From positions 2,046,001-2,110,000 of the forward strand of contig NZ_CP061739.1 of the NCBI RefSeq assembly GCF_014770435.1: a stretch of DNA of 64,000 nucleotides, given 5' to 3'. Origin of the DNA: Psychrobacter sp. 28M-43 (GTDB lineage Bacteria; Pseudomonadota; Gammaproteobacteria; Pseudomonadales; Moraxellaceae). The translations under genes were made by a program, and so were the position numbers. The notes beneath the pieces are model-generated. The model ran no database searches. It saw only the letters and a list, made by a program, of their open reading frames with translations, and had not been told where the DNA came from. Positions 55,990 to 64,000 of this stretch are shown in pieces. How positions within the stretch are numbered: the first letter of the stretch is position 1; the number at the start of each line of letters is the position of its first letter.

Positions 55990-57480
55990 ATGAATAAACA
56001 ATCTGACACGACCACCGACGATACGCCTAAAGAAGTCACGCGTAAAGTATCTGTCGCTATTATTGGCGCGGGTACCGCAGGTCAAAATGCTTTTCGCCAA
56101 GCAAGTAAGATCAAAGATGACGTGGTCATTATTAATGAAGGATTTTGGACCACGACCTGTATTGCGGTCGGCTGTATGCCTAGTAAGCTGCTAATTGCAG
56201 CGGCTGATCGCGCACATGATACCAACCATTCTGCTGAGTTTGGTATTCATGCAACGGCGCAAATTGATGGCAAACGAGTCATGGAACGTGTGCGTGACGA
56301 ACGTAGTCATTTTGCCAGCTACATTAAAAAGCAAGTAGACAGCTGGCCTGATCATAAGAAAATCGACGGTCGAGCTCTTATTAATGAGCAAGGGCTAATC
56401 GAGGTCAATGATGAGCTAATTGCTGCTGAACAAATCATTGTCGCCACCGGTAGCTCGCCGTTTATTCCTGATGGATGGGCGGATAAGCTTGGTGACACCA
56501 TGCTCACTTCTGATAGTGTCTTTGAGCTTGAAGATCTGCCAAAGACCATGGCTGTCGTTGGTGCTGGTGCTATTGGTCTAGAGCTTGCACAAGCGTTTAC
56601 ACGTTTAGGTGTAGAAGTCACGCTGCTAAACCGTGCCAAACAAGTGGCTGGTCTAAAAGATGATGATATTAATAATAAAGCCATGGATTGCTTAAGTCAT
56701 GAATTGACCATGCATCTAGGCAGTGAAATTACCGATGTAGGCACAACAGCAGATGACGGTAATAAAAGTGCGTTTATCAAATATAAAGACAGCGCTGGTG
56801 AGTCTCAGCAATGGCAAGGCGAGTACGTCTTAGTTGCTACTGGTCGTCGCAACAATATTAAGCAGCTGGGTGTCGAAAACTTGGGCGTTGAGCTAGACGA
56901 TAAGAACCGTCCAAAAGATTTAAGTAAAAAAACAGGCCAAATTGGCGACTTAAACGTCTATATCGTTGGCGATGCCAATGCTAATATTCCGTTACTGCAT
57001 GTGGCTAGCGATGAGGGCTATAGTGCAGGCAGTATGGTCTGCGAGAACACAGAAGCGGCCTATATTCGCCCACCTGCGACTCCTTTCTCTATCGTATTTT
57101 GCTCACCGCAAATCGTCAATGTTGGTATGTCGCTACCAGAGATTCAAAAAGATTCAGAACTAGAATTTGTTATCGGTAGTGTGAGCTTTGATAATCAAGG
57201 ACGTAGCCGTGTAATGGGTGTCAACTGCGGCTTACTACATATCTATGGCTGTAAAAAGACAGACAGAATTTTAGGCGCTAGTATGGTCGGTCCTGATGCT
57301 GAATATATCGGTCATATACTTGCTACAGCGATTACCAATGATTTGAGTATTAAAGATATGCTCGACACCCCTTTTTATCATCCGACGATACTAGAGGGAC
57401 TACGTACGGCGTTACGTGATGTGCAGTACAAAATGGAGATACCTTTCCAATCTCTAGATACCCAAAAGGATAACTCTTAA
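55990..57480 (+). CDS. dihydrolipoamide-dehydrogenase-like flavoprotein
   Basis: A 496-residue class I pyridine nucleotide-disulfide oxidoreductase. The N-terminal FAD motif is VAIIGAGTAGQNA, the redox disulfide is Cys-IAVG-Cys in TTCIAVGCMPSK, the NAD motif is AVVGAGAIGLELA, and YIVGDANANIPLLHVA is the second FAD segment. The C-terminal FYHPTILEGL supplies the catalytic His but lacks the usual first His of HxHPT. The classic GGTC before the disulfide is WTTTC. It is not next to any 2-oxoacid dehydrogenase genes. It may be a dihydrolipoamide dehydrogenase for another system or reduce a different disulfide. The frame begins at a TTG; ATG 55990 is chosen with AGAGAA upstream. Confidence 0.85.
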   Translation: MNKQSDTTTDDTPKEVTRKVSVAIIGAGTAGQNAFRQASKIKDDVVIINEGFWTTTCIAVGCMPSKLLIAAADRAHDTNHSAEFGIHATAQIDGKRVMERVRDERSHFASYIKKQVDSWPDHKKIDGRALINEQGLIEVNDELIAAEQIIVATGSSPFIPDGWADKLGDTMLTSDSVFELEDLPKTMAVVGAGAIGLELAQAFTRLGVEVTLLNRAKQVAGLKDDDINNKAMDCLSHELTMHLGSEITDVGTTADDGNKSAFIKYKDSAGESQQWQGEYVLVATGRRNNIKQLGVENLGVELDDKNRPKDLSKKTGQIGDLNVYIVGDANANIPLLHVASDEGYSAGSMVCENTEAAYIRPPATPFSIVFCSPQIVNVGMSLPEIQKDSELEFVIGSVSFDNQGRSRVMGVNCGLLHIYGCKKTDRILGASMVGPDAEYIGHILATAITNDLSIKDMLDTPFYHPTILEGLRTALRDVQYKMEIPFQSLDTQKDNS

Positions 57481-57628
57481 CAGGCCCTTTGACTAAGTCC
57501 TCAAGTCAGCAATGCCTTTAAATTAATAGTAGCTAGTCTTAACCATTACTTTATTTGATTGCTTTGACGACTTGAGGTAATTTATAAATATATATTCATT
57601 TATAATTTTTTGTACAAACACATCCTGC

Positions 57629-58825
57629 ATGGACGAAAAAATGCCAATCGCTAGTGTTACCGACTTTTTTCAAGAGATCGTTCGCGACTTACATACTAGC
57701 CTATATCTTGCTCTCGGCGGCTCTATCGATGAAGAGTCACTTAATTGGTCCTCTCAAGCAGTAGAATTGGCGAGCACTGGCATCAAAATCCTAATACTGC
57801 TTGCGGTATTGGGATTTTTTTATTGGTTGGCCAATTATATCCTTAGACAAAGCCGTGCCAAAATTCGATTAAATGAGCGCCGCACTAAGATTGTCCGTTC
57901 AGTTTTGCGCTATGTCTGGATTGTCGCCAGTCTGATAGCAATTATGAGTCAGATAAACTTTGAGCCAGAAACTATCAAAGCTACTGCGAAGGCAAGCACT
58001 TGGGCAGGTATCTATTATGTACTTTGGGCATCATCAGGACAAATCATTCACAGAGTCCTACAGCACTATGGTCTCAATGCTTCCATAGAGCAGCTACTCA
58101 AAAATATTTTATCTGTACTACTATTGGTACTTGGGCTGGCCAGCGTCATGGCTCAATTTGGCTTCGACATTGTATCGTTAGTAGCGGGTTTGGGTATTGT
58201 TGGTTTGGCAGTAGGTTTTGCCGCTCAGTCTACCCTTGCTAATTTTATCGCTGGTATCACTATTTTACTTGAGCAGTCTTTTCAAGTTGGTGACTGGATT
58301 CATATCAATGATAATGAAGGACGCGTGGTACTTATCGCGTTGCGCACCACTCATATCCTCACTCGAGACAATATCACTGTCATTATTCCAAACTCTAATG
58401 TTGCCTCCTCCGAGGTGATTAACCTGACTTCCAAGAACTTTATACGTTTTGATATTCGTGTACGTATCGCGTTCGAAGATGATATTGAGACAGCTCGCAA
58501 GGAAATCTTGCAAGTACTCAGCGATACTGATGCAGTACTTAATCGTCCTGAGACTTCAGCGACCGTGGCAGAAATCGGCGAGTACGGGGTATTTTTTATC
58601 GTACGTTTTTGGGTCAAACCAGCAGCCGTTGCCCGCATACCCAAAATCAAAGAAGTGCTGCAAGAAGAGATTAAAATCGCGTTTGACGCGGCTAATATCT
58701 CTACGCCTTATCCGCATATGCGATTGCTCATGCCAAAGGATGTTGACTACCCTATCGCAACCAAGCCCTTTGCGACCACCACTCAAATCGTCCCAGAGGA
58801 ATTACCACTGACGAAAGGTGAGTAG
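57629..58825 (+). CDS. small-conductance mechanosensitive channel (MscS family)
   Basis: A 398-residue MscS protein. Four or so membrane helices span about 45-185. TM3 is VSLVAGLGIVGLAVGFAAQSTLANFIAGI, followed by the beta-domain with FQVGDWIHINDNEGRVV and ITVIIPNSNVASSEVINLT. It releases solutes on osmotic downshock through the inner membrane. It is longer than E. coli MscS (286 residues) at the N-terminus. ATG 57629 has no clear ribosome site; ATG 57641 is an alternative start. Confidence 0.93.
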   Translation: MDEKMPIASVTDFFQEIVRDLHTSLYLALGGSIDEESLNWSSQAVELASTGIKILILLAVLGFFYWLANYILRQSRAKIRLNERRTKIVRSVLRYVWIVASLIAIMSQINFEPETIKATAKASTWAGIYYVLWASSGQIIHRVLQHYGLNASIEQLLKNILSVLLLVLGLASVMAQFGFDIVSLVAGLGIVGLAVGFAAQSTLANFIAGITILLEQSFQVGDWIHINDNEGRVVLIALRTTHILTRDNITVIIPNSNVASSEVINLTSKNFIRFDIRVRIAFEDDIETARKEILQVLSDTDAVLNRPETSATVAEIGEYGVFFIVRFWVKPAAVARIPKIKEVLQEEIKIAFDAANISTPYPHMRLLMPKDVDYPIATKPFATTTQIVPEELPLTKGE

Positions 58826-58975
58826 AGAATTTGCTTTCCCATATTTAACTATCACATCTTAAAATCTTAAACACGGCTACTTTGAACCATCCTACTGTGA
58901 ATTATGGTAAAATTGCCGGTTACACCGATTATCTTATTATTTGCTTTTTTGTCAATTTAGCCCACAGGTACCCGT

Positions 58976-61282
58976 ATGACCGAACAAACCGCGCCCGCAT
59001 CTCTAACAGCAGCTTCACCAGAGTTGTCGCTTGATCTTATTATTACCTGTGCCGATGGGCTTGAAGCACCACTGCAGACTGAGCTAACCAGTTTTGGCAT
59101 TGACAGCGAAATCAAAAGTACCGGCCGTCTAGCCGTAACTGGTGGTTTACGTGAGCTATATACCATCTGCCTATGGTCACGCGTGGCCTCGCGCGTATTG
59201 ATGCTGATTAAACGTAAAAACATCAATGCAGAATACGACGTTGCAGAGCAGCTATACGGCTTGGCAAAATCGGTCAATTGGACTGAGCAATTTAGCCTAG
59301 AGCAAACCTTTGCTATTCGTCTGTCTGTCGATAAGCGTGTCGCTGTCAGTCAGCAATTTGCCATGCTACGTATCAAAGATGCGATTGCCGATACCTTTAA
59401 CGAAGTTTACGACAGCCGTCCTAACGTCGACAGCAAAAACCCAGACTTCTCTGTTTTTGCTACCATCAATGACAAGCAAGCTGAGTTGTATTTAGATCTG
59501 TCAGGTACCAGTTTGCATCGCCGTGGTTACCGTGTGGCCATGACAGAAGCACCATTAAAAGAAAACTTAGCAGCTGCCCTACTCTATAGTGCTGGTTGGC
59601 ACAAGAAAAACGAAGCGGGCGACGCACCTTTTTATAATGCGTTAATTGACCCAATGTGTGGCTCTGGAACGTTCCTTATCGAAGCATTATTGATGCATTG
59701 CGACTATGCCGTGGGTATCGACAAAGCTGCCAATCAATTTGGCTTTTACCAGTGGCAGCATCATGATGAGACGCTATGGCAAGAGATGATCGATGATGCT
59801 CAAACACGTTTCCGCGAAGCATTAGAGATTGCCAATGAGCAGCCTGATACATTGCCGCTGATGTTGGGCTTTGATGCTGATAGTGGTGCGATTCTTGCCA
59901 CAGAAAAAAACTTAATTGCCGCAGGTTTACAAGACCTTTTACCATTACTCGATATCGAACATCGTGCGCTTGACCAACTCAGCAACGTGCTCAAGCCATT
60001 AGTCAATGATGGTCGATTGAGCAATCCTTTGGTCATTACCAACCCACCATATGGTGAGCGTTTGGGTGATGAAGAAATGATTAAGCCGTTGTATCAAGCA
60101 ATTGGGCTGATATTGCAAGATAGCTTTGCCGGTAGTGGCATTGATCCGATGCTTGGTATATTGGCCTCTCATGTCGAACAAGTAGATATTCTACCGATTA
60201 AAGAACCAAAAACCTTACGCTGTCATAATGGTGCCATCACCGTCTATTTCCGCTACGGAACGCTTATTGCTGGGCAAACAGGCAATCTTGTTAGTCGTTT
60301 TGAGAAACGCGAGATTGAAGTAGAAGATGGACAAGACTTTATTAATCGTCTGCAAAAAAACCTTGCTAAGCTTAAGAAACTGGCCAAAAAAGACAATGTA
60401 AGCAATATTCGTGTTTACGATGCTGATTTACCTGATTTCAAAGTCGCGATCGACTTATACGGTGATTATGCGCATGTGCAAGAATATGCGCCGCCAAAGA
60501 CCATCCCACCTGAGACTGCGAAAAAACGCTTTAACTTGGCATTGATGGGTATTCGTGAAGTCTTTGATATTAACCGTGAACAGATCTTTATCAAAACGCG
60601 TGCCCGTCAGTCTGGTAACGATCAGTACAGCAAGCAGAACACCACAGAAAAGCGTGGCAAGTTTCATGTTGCGCGCGAAGATGGTGCCTATCTGTATGTC
60701 AACTTTACAGATTACTTAGATACTGGTCTGTTTATCGATCACCGTAATATGCGTGCTCGTATCAAGGACAACAGCCGCGGTAAAGCAGTACTTAACCTGT
60801 TCGCTTATACTTGTACCGCAAGTGTGCATGCAGCGCTTGCTGGTGCGAAAAAAGTCACTAGCGTTGATTTGTCACAGAACTATCTAGATTGGGGCAAACA
60901 AAACTTTGTTTTGAACGGTTTGGACGTTAGCCGTAATAAGTACCAGTTCGTTGCTGCCGATATCTTTGAGTGGATTAAAGACAATACCGAACAGTTCGAT
61001 GTTATCTTTATCGATCCACCGACCTTCTCAAACTCTAAGAAATTCCAAGGTACTTTTGATGTGCAACGTGACCATGCTGCATTGATTAATCGTGCCATGA
61101 ACCGCCTAACTTCCGATGGTGTCTTGTACTTTTCTAACAACTTTACGCGTTTTGAGTTAGATGAGCAGTTGACTCAGCGTTATGACATCATTGATATCAC
61201 GCAAAAAACCATTGGCTTTGATTTCAATATCAAAAAACCGATTCATCAAAGCTTTGAGATTCGTCATCGTCAAAGTCTATAA
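58976..61282 (+). CDS. rlmL: 23S rRNA methyltransferase RlmKL (G2445 and G2069)
   Basis: A 768-residue fused enzyme that makes m2G2445 and m7G2069 in 23S rRNA. A THUMP domain covers about 50-170. The RlmL methyltransferase has DPMCGSGTFLIEALLM and the NPPYGERLGD motif. The RlmK half begins about 460, with VLNLFAYTCTASVHAALAGA and VIFIDPPTFSNSKKFQGT. Length is normal for the fused form (702 in E. coli). AGGT lies before ATG 58976. Confidence 0.96.
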   Translation: MTEQTAPASLTAASPELSLDLIITCADGLEAPLQTELTSFGIDSEIKSTGRLAVTGGLRELYTICLWSRVASRVLMLIKRKNINAEYDVAEQLYGLAKSVNWTEQFSLEQTFAIRLSVDKRVAVSQQFAMLRIKDAIADTFNEVYDSRPNVDSKNPDFSVFATINDKQAELYLDLSGTSLHRRGYRVAMTEAPLKENLAAALLYSAGWHKKNEAGDAPFYNALIDPMCGSGTFLIEALLMHCDYAVGIDKAANQFGFYQWQHHDETLWQEMIDDAQTRFREALEIANEQPDTLPLMLGFDADSGAILATEKNLIAAGLQDLLPLLDIEHRALDQLSNVLKPLVNDGRLSNPLVITNPPYGERLGDEEMIKPLYQAIGLILQDSFAGSGIDPMLGILASHVEQVDILPIKEPKTLRCHNGAITVYFRYGTLIAGQTGNLVSRFEKREIEVEDGQDFINRLQKNLAKLKKLAKKDNVSNIRVYDADLPDFKVAIDLYGDYAHVQEYAPPKTIPPETAKKRFNLALMGIREVFDINREQIFIKTRARQSGNDQYSKQNTTEKRGKFHVAREDGAYLYVNFTDYLDTGLFIDHRNMRARIKDNSRGKAVLNLFAYTCTASVHAALAGAKKVTSVDLSQNYLDWGKQNFVLNGLDVSRNKYQFVAADIFEWIKDNTEQFDVIFIDPPTFSNSKKFQGTFDVQRDHAALINRAMNRLTSDGVLYFSNNFTRFELDEQLTQRYDIIDITQKTIGFDFNIKKPIHQSFEIRHRQSL

Positions 61283-61415
61283 TTCGAAGTTTTAAATTTA
61301 TAGTTTAGAATCTAAAGTCCGTACACAGGATTTTGATAAATAAAACTATAGATTTATAGTGGCAGCATAAGTACCTGAAACTTCTGTTTTTTGCCGAATG
61401 TATATGAAATATAAC

Positions 61416-61450
61416 AATGGTCCAATCAGCTTTGATTGGGCCATTTTTTG
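61416..61450 (+). terminator. terminator after rlmKL
   Basis: AATGGTCCAATCA (61416-61428) pairs with TGATTGGGCCATT (61433-61445) with one T-G pair, followed by T-rich sequence. Confidence 0.82.
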
Positions 61451-61561
61451 TTGCTATGATAGAGCGTTACTAGGCGATGGATTTGCGCAGTTATTGCGTA
61501 AGCATCGCCTTTTTTCGATTACCTTATAAAACCACTAACGTCTAATAAAAAGGATAACACC

Positions 61562-62137
61562 ATGGCTTTATCACTTAATAAAGGCGGTAATTTATCGCTA
61601 ACGAAAACTGACCCAAACTTAACCAAGTTACTTATCGGTCTTGGTTGGGATGAGCGCGCCACTTCTGGTGCTGAGTTCGATCTTGATGCTAGCGTATTTT
61701 TGCTAAATGGCGCGGGTAAAGTGCGCGGCGATCATGACTTTATCTTTTACAATCAGCTGAAGTCTGACAATGGCGCTGTCGAGCATACTGGTGACAACCG
61801 TACTGGTGAAGGCGACGGTGATGACGAAGTTATCAAAGTCAACCTCACTCAAGTACCTGCAGACGTAGATAAAGTAGTTGTGACAGTGACTATCCATGAC
61901 GCTGCAGCGCGCAGCCAGAACTTTGGTCAGGTCGCCAATGCCTTTATCCGTGTCGTCAATGAAGAAACAGGCACTGAAGTCGTACGTTTTGATTTAGCAG
62001 AAGACTACTCTGTAGAGACAGCAATGGTGTTTGGCGAAGTATATCGTCACAACGGCGAATGGAAATTCCGCGCTGTTGGTCAAGGCTATTCAGGCGGCTT
62101 GCAAGCGATGTGTCAGCAATACGGTGTTGATATCTAA
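61562..62137 (+). CDS. terD: TerD-family stress protein
   Basis: A 191-residue TerD-domain protein. The start [19 protein letters not shown], the [19 protein letters not shown] stretch and [18 protein letters not shown] are family signatures; the acidic DLDAS and GDGDDE segments are the Ca2+-binding sites of this family. AAAGGA precedes ATG 61562. TerD proteins occur in tellurite and general stress clusters; no complete ter operon is here. A DUF475 membrane protein of TerC-like type follows, which suggests a linked membrane stress role. Confidence 0.93.
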   Translation: MALSLNKGGNLSLTKTDPNLTKLLIGLGWDERATSGAEFDLDASVFLLNGAGKVRGDHDFIFYNQLKSDNGAVEHTGDNRTGEGDGDDEVIKVNLTQVPADVDKVVVTVTIHDAAARSQNFGQVANAFIRVVNEETGTEVVRFDLAEDYSVETAMVFGEVYRHNGEWKFRAVGQGYSGGLQAMCQQYGVDI

Positions 62138-62278
62138 AACCATTATTTACTGGTATTTAGTCAGTTATTAGTCACCGTCATCACGTCCAAAATAGCAAAC
62201 CGCCATCGTTGCAAATAGTCACAATTTTTAATGGCCAAATGACTAGTAATGCTTTACGTTTCGTTTAAAATTATGCAT

Positions 62279-62307
62279 AAAAAGTGGTTAGTAATAACCG
62301 CTTTTTT
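62279..62307 (+). terminator. terminator after terD
   Basis: AAAAAGTGGTTA (62279-62290) pairs with TAACCGCTTTTT (62295-62306), with one G-T pair, and a T-run follows. It separates terD from the DUF475 gene, so the two may have separate transcripts or depend on readthrough. Confidence 0.78.
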
Positions 62308-62364
62308 GCGGTTCATGCCTATACTAGGTAGACCTTAGCTTTACGCAACCATACAGGATGTGTC

Positions 62365-63432
62365 ATGAGACATTTTTATTTAGACTTTATCTTTACCGCA
62401 ATTGCTTTGGCAATAGCAGCATGGTGGGGATATTCACATGGCGGTATGGGTGGCATGATAGCCACTCTTTCTATTACCGCTATTTTGGCCGTCATGGAGA
62501 TTTCATTATCTTTTGATAATGCGGTGGTCAATGCTTCAGTCCTTAAGGGCTGGGACGAATTTTGGAAAAAGATATTTTTAACCGTTGGTATCCTAATCGC
62601 CGTATTCGGTATGCGATTGGTCTTCCCTATTGTCATCGTCGCGGTTACTGCTGACCTTGGTATGATGGAAGTCATCAACTTGGCTTTATATAGTCCTGAA
62701 GAGTACTCAGCAAGACTGATGGCACACCATGCGGAAATCTCAGCATTTGGTGGTATTTTCTTACTATTGGTATTCTTGAACTTTATTTTTGATGACAAAG
62801 AAGTACATTGGTTTGACTGGCTTGAGAGCCGTTTAGCCAAGCTAGGTAAAGTCGATGCCATGAGCGTATTTGTAGCGCTTATCGTCTTGATGATTGCGGT
62901 ATCGTGGGCTAATGCAGAGCAGTCAAGCGCTGTCCTAATCGCAGGTGTTTGGGGTATCTTGGTTTATCTGGGCGTACAGGTTGTATCGGGGATGCTTGAG
63001 GGTGACCTTGAAGAAGACCTAGAAAACGAAGAGAATGGTTCGGGCGCTGCGGCGACCAGTGCCATTATGAAAGGCGGTATCATTGGTTTCCTATACTTAG
63101 AAGTCCTAGATGCCTCATTCAGTTTCGATGGCGTGATTGGCGCATTTGCAATTACTAATGATGTGATTGTTATCATGTTAGGTCTTGCGATTGGTGCGAT
63201 GTTCGTACGTTCTATGACTATCTTCTTGGTAGACAAAGGCACGCTTGACGAGTTCATCTATCTTGAGCATGGCGCACATTATGCCATCGGCGCATTGGCA
63301 CTGATTATGCTATTGTCAGTGAAGTTCCATGTACCAGAGATTATTACTGGTCTGATTGGTATAGCCTTTATTGGTTGGGCGCTGCTAGCGTCACTTCAGC
63401 ATCGTAAAGCTGAGAAAGCAAGCCTAAACTAA
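62365..63432 (+). CDS. DUF475 membrane protein, TerC-like
   Basis: A 355-residue membrane protein with about nine hydrophobic segments. ITAILAVMEISLSFDNAVVN near the N-terminus, and LYLEVLDASFSFDGVIGAFA in the second half, are two copies of the metal-binding E-x-x-LSFDN/FSFDG pattern of the TerC/YgdQ superfamily. The acidic loop LEGDLEEDLENEENG is cytoplasmic or periplasmic. Members may handle metal ions in the membrane; the role here is unproven. It follows terD. Confidence 0.87.
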   Translation: MRHFYLDFIFTAIALAIAAWWGYSHGGMGGMIATLSITAILAVMEISLSFDNAVVNASVLKGWDEFWKKIFLTVGILIAVFGMRLVFPIVIVAVTADLGMMEVINLALYSPEEYSARLMAHHAEISAFGGIFLLLVFLNFIFDDKEVHWFDWLESRLAKLGKVDAMSVFVALIVLMIAVSWANAEQSSAVLIAGVWGILVYLGVQVVSGMLEGDLEEDLENEENGSGAAATSAIMKGGIIGFLYLEVLDASFSFDGVIGAFAITNDVIVIMLGLAIGAMFVRSMTIFLVDKGTLDEFIYLEHGAHYAIGALALIMLLSVKFHVPEIITGLIGIAFIGWALLASLQHRKAEKASLN

Positions 63433-63474
63433 GGCGTGTTCTCAGTGTAGTCTGTATCTAGTTATATATCTAAG

Positions 63475-63507
63475 CAGGTCATATCATCAGGTATGGCCTG
63501 TTTTTTT
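63475..63507 (+). terminator. terminator after the DUF475 gene
   Basis: CAGGTCATA (63475-63483) pairs with TATGGCCTG (63492-63500), with one T-G pair, followed by T7. Confidence 0.82.
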
Positions 63508-63678
63508 GTCACACTTTTTGCCACACTGTTAGGTCTTGTGGAAGCCCCAAGATATCGAAATGACCCATAATTGAGACAATCAATGGTTAAAGTTACGTTT
63601 GCCCTGTTACTATTACCCTATCTTCAGTTAAAATCCTCATCCTTAAATAACTTGTCGAAATAAGACCCTATAAACGAT

Positions 63679-64000
63679 ATGCAAAAAATTCTTGATGATA
63701 TTGCCGCAGAAATGGCAAGTGAAACTGACCGCGGCAAAGTAGCAGATTATATCCCGCAATTGGCTCATGTCGATCCGAACCAGTTCGGTATAGCTGTAGC
63801 GACTCCTGATGGGCATATGTATGCAGCAGGTGATGCCAGTACACTGTTTTCGATCCAAAGTATCTCTAAGGTATTTACCTTAACCATTGGTCTTGGCAAG
63901 CTAGGCGATACACTTTGGACACACGTCGGACGCGAACCATCTGGCGATCCTTTTAATTCAATTGTGATGCTCGAGCATGAGTCTGGCCGACCGCGCAACC
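63679..64000 (+). CDS. glsA: glutaminase (truncated by the window edge)
   Basis: The first 107 residues of a serine-dependent glutaminase, which hydrolyses glutamine to glutamate and ammonia. [19 protein letters not shown] and [17 protein letters not shown] are family signatures; Ser61 and Lys64 (SxxK in SISK) form the catalytic pair, and [13 protein letters not shown] follows. The frame has no stop before the window edge, so the gene continues beyond 64000. The ribosome site before ATG 63679 is weak. Confidence 0.93.
   Translation, partial: MQKILDDIAAEMASETDRGKVADYIPQLAHVDPNQFGIAVATPDGHMYAAGDASTLFSIQSISKVFTLTIGLGKLGDTLWTHVGREPSGDPFNSIVMLEHESGRPRN

Noticed and set aside
1-64000. CRISPR arrays, prophage, insertion sequences, tRNA or rRNA genes
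   Set aside because: No regularly spaced repeats, transposase, phage, tRNA-like or rRNA sequence was recognised by eye; a tRNA or profile scan would be the formal check.

Overview
The window reads as ordinary chromosome of a gamma-proteobacterium of the Moraxellaceae, most likely Psychrobacter or a close relative. This is inferred from moderate GC, the protein set (ccoNOQP with ccoG/ccoH, YcgL, DUF2062, SCP2, LolCD, RlmKL, a bacterial-type glycine cleavage locus) and gene style; no rRNA or marker gene proves it. I see no rRNA, tRNA, CRISPR array, insertion sequence, prophage or plasmid gene. About 53 genes are supported, one of them cut by the right edge (glsA).

Layout. 1-9 kb: a catabolic block with gabT and gabD (4-aminobutyrate or 5-aminovalerate), a divergent IclR regulator, an acetylpolyamine amidohydrolase-type deacetylase, a class III CoA-transferase, glutaryl-CoA dehydrogenase and a second divergent IclR regulator. 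Together they suggest polyamine, lysine or glutarate use. 9-12 kb: an orphan membrane-anchored FMN glutamate-synthase-like protein and a DUF2233 lipoprotein. 12-13.4 kb: flavohaemoprotein hmp with a near-ideal NsrR-type operator. 13.5-17.6 kb: a VWA/MoxR pair, an unknown membrane protein, ycgL and a doubtful small ORF. 17.7-24 kb: a single-aptamer glycine riboswitch, then gcvT, gcvH, a nitroreductase and gcvP. 24-29 kb: an esterase, then rnd, recR, ybaB and metZ on the minus strand. 29-36.6 kb: a phospholipase-D-like lipoprotein, an MFS carrier, dusA, a CPBP protease, a hydrolase and sppA. 36.9-45.1 kb: comEC with a degenerate C-terminal domain, a DUF2062 protein, lolD/lolC, two unknown proteins and an SCP2 protein. 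46-52 kb: cbb3 oxidase genes ccoNOQP, then ccoG and ccoH. 52-64 kb: ttcA, queC, a small periplasmic protein, a Bcp/PrxQ peroxiredoxin, a dihydrolipoamide-dehydrogenase-like flavoenzyme, a MscS channel, rlmKL, terD, a DUF475 membrane protein and the start of glsA.

Genes that clearly work together are gabT/gabD, the CoA-transferase and gcdH, the gcv set under riboswitch control, lolD/lolC, ccoNOQP-G-H, and probably the MoxR/VWA pair and the TerD/DUF475 pair. Most operons end in clear hairpin terminators. The least explained structures are a dispersed palindromic intergenic repeat (three copies, about 60-68 bp), a perfect 19-bp inverted repeat between gcdH and the CoA-transferase gene, and the VWA/MoxR/membrane-protein locus. 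I do not see a convincing wholly new multi-gene system. Several translation starts differ from the longest reading frame, and the reasons are given per gene.
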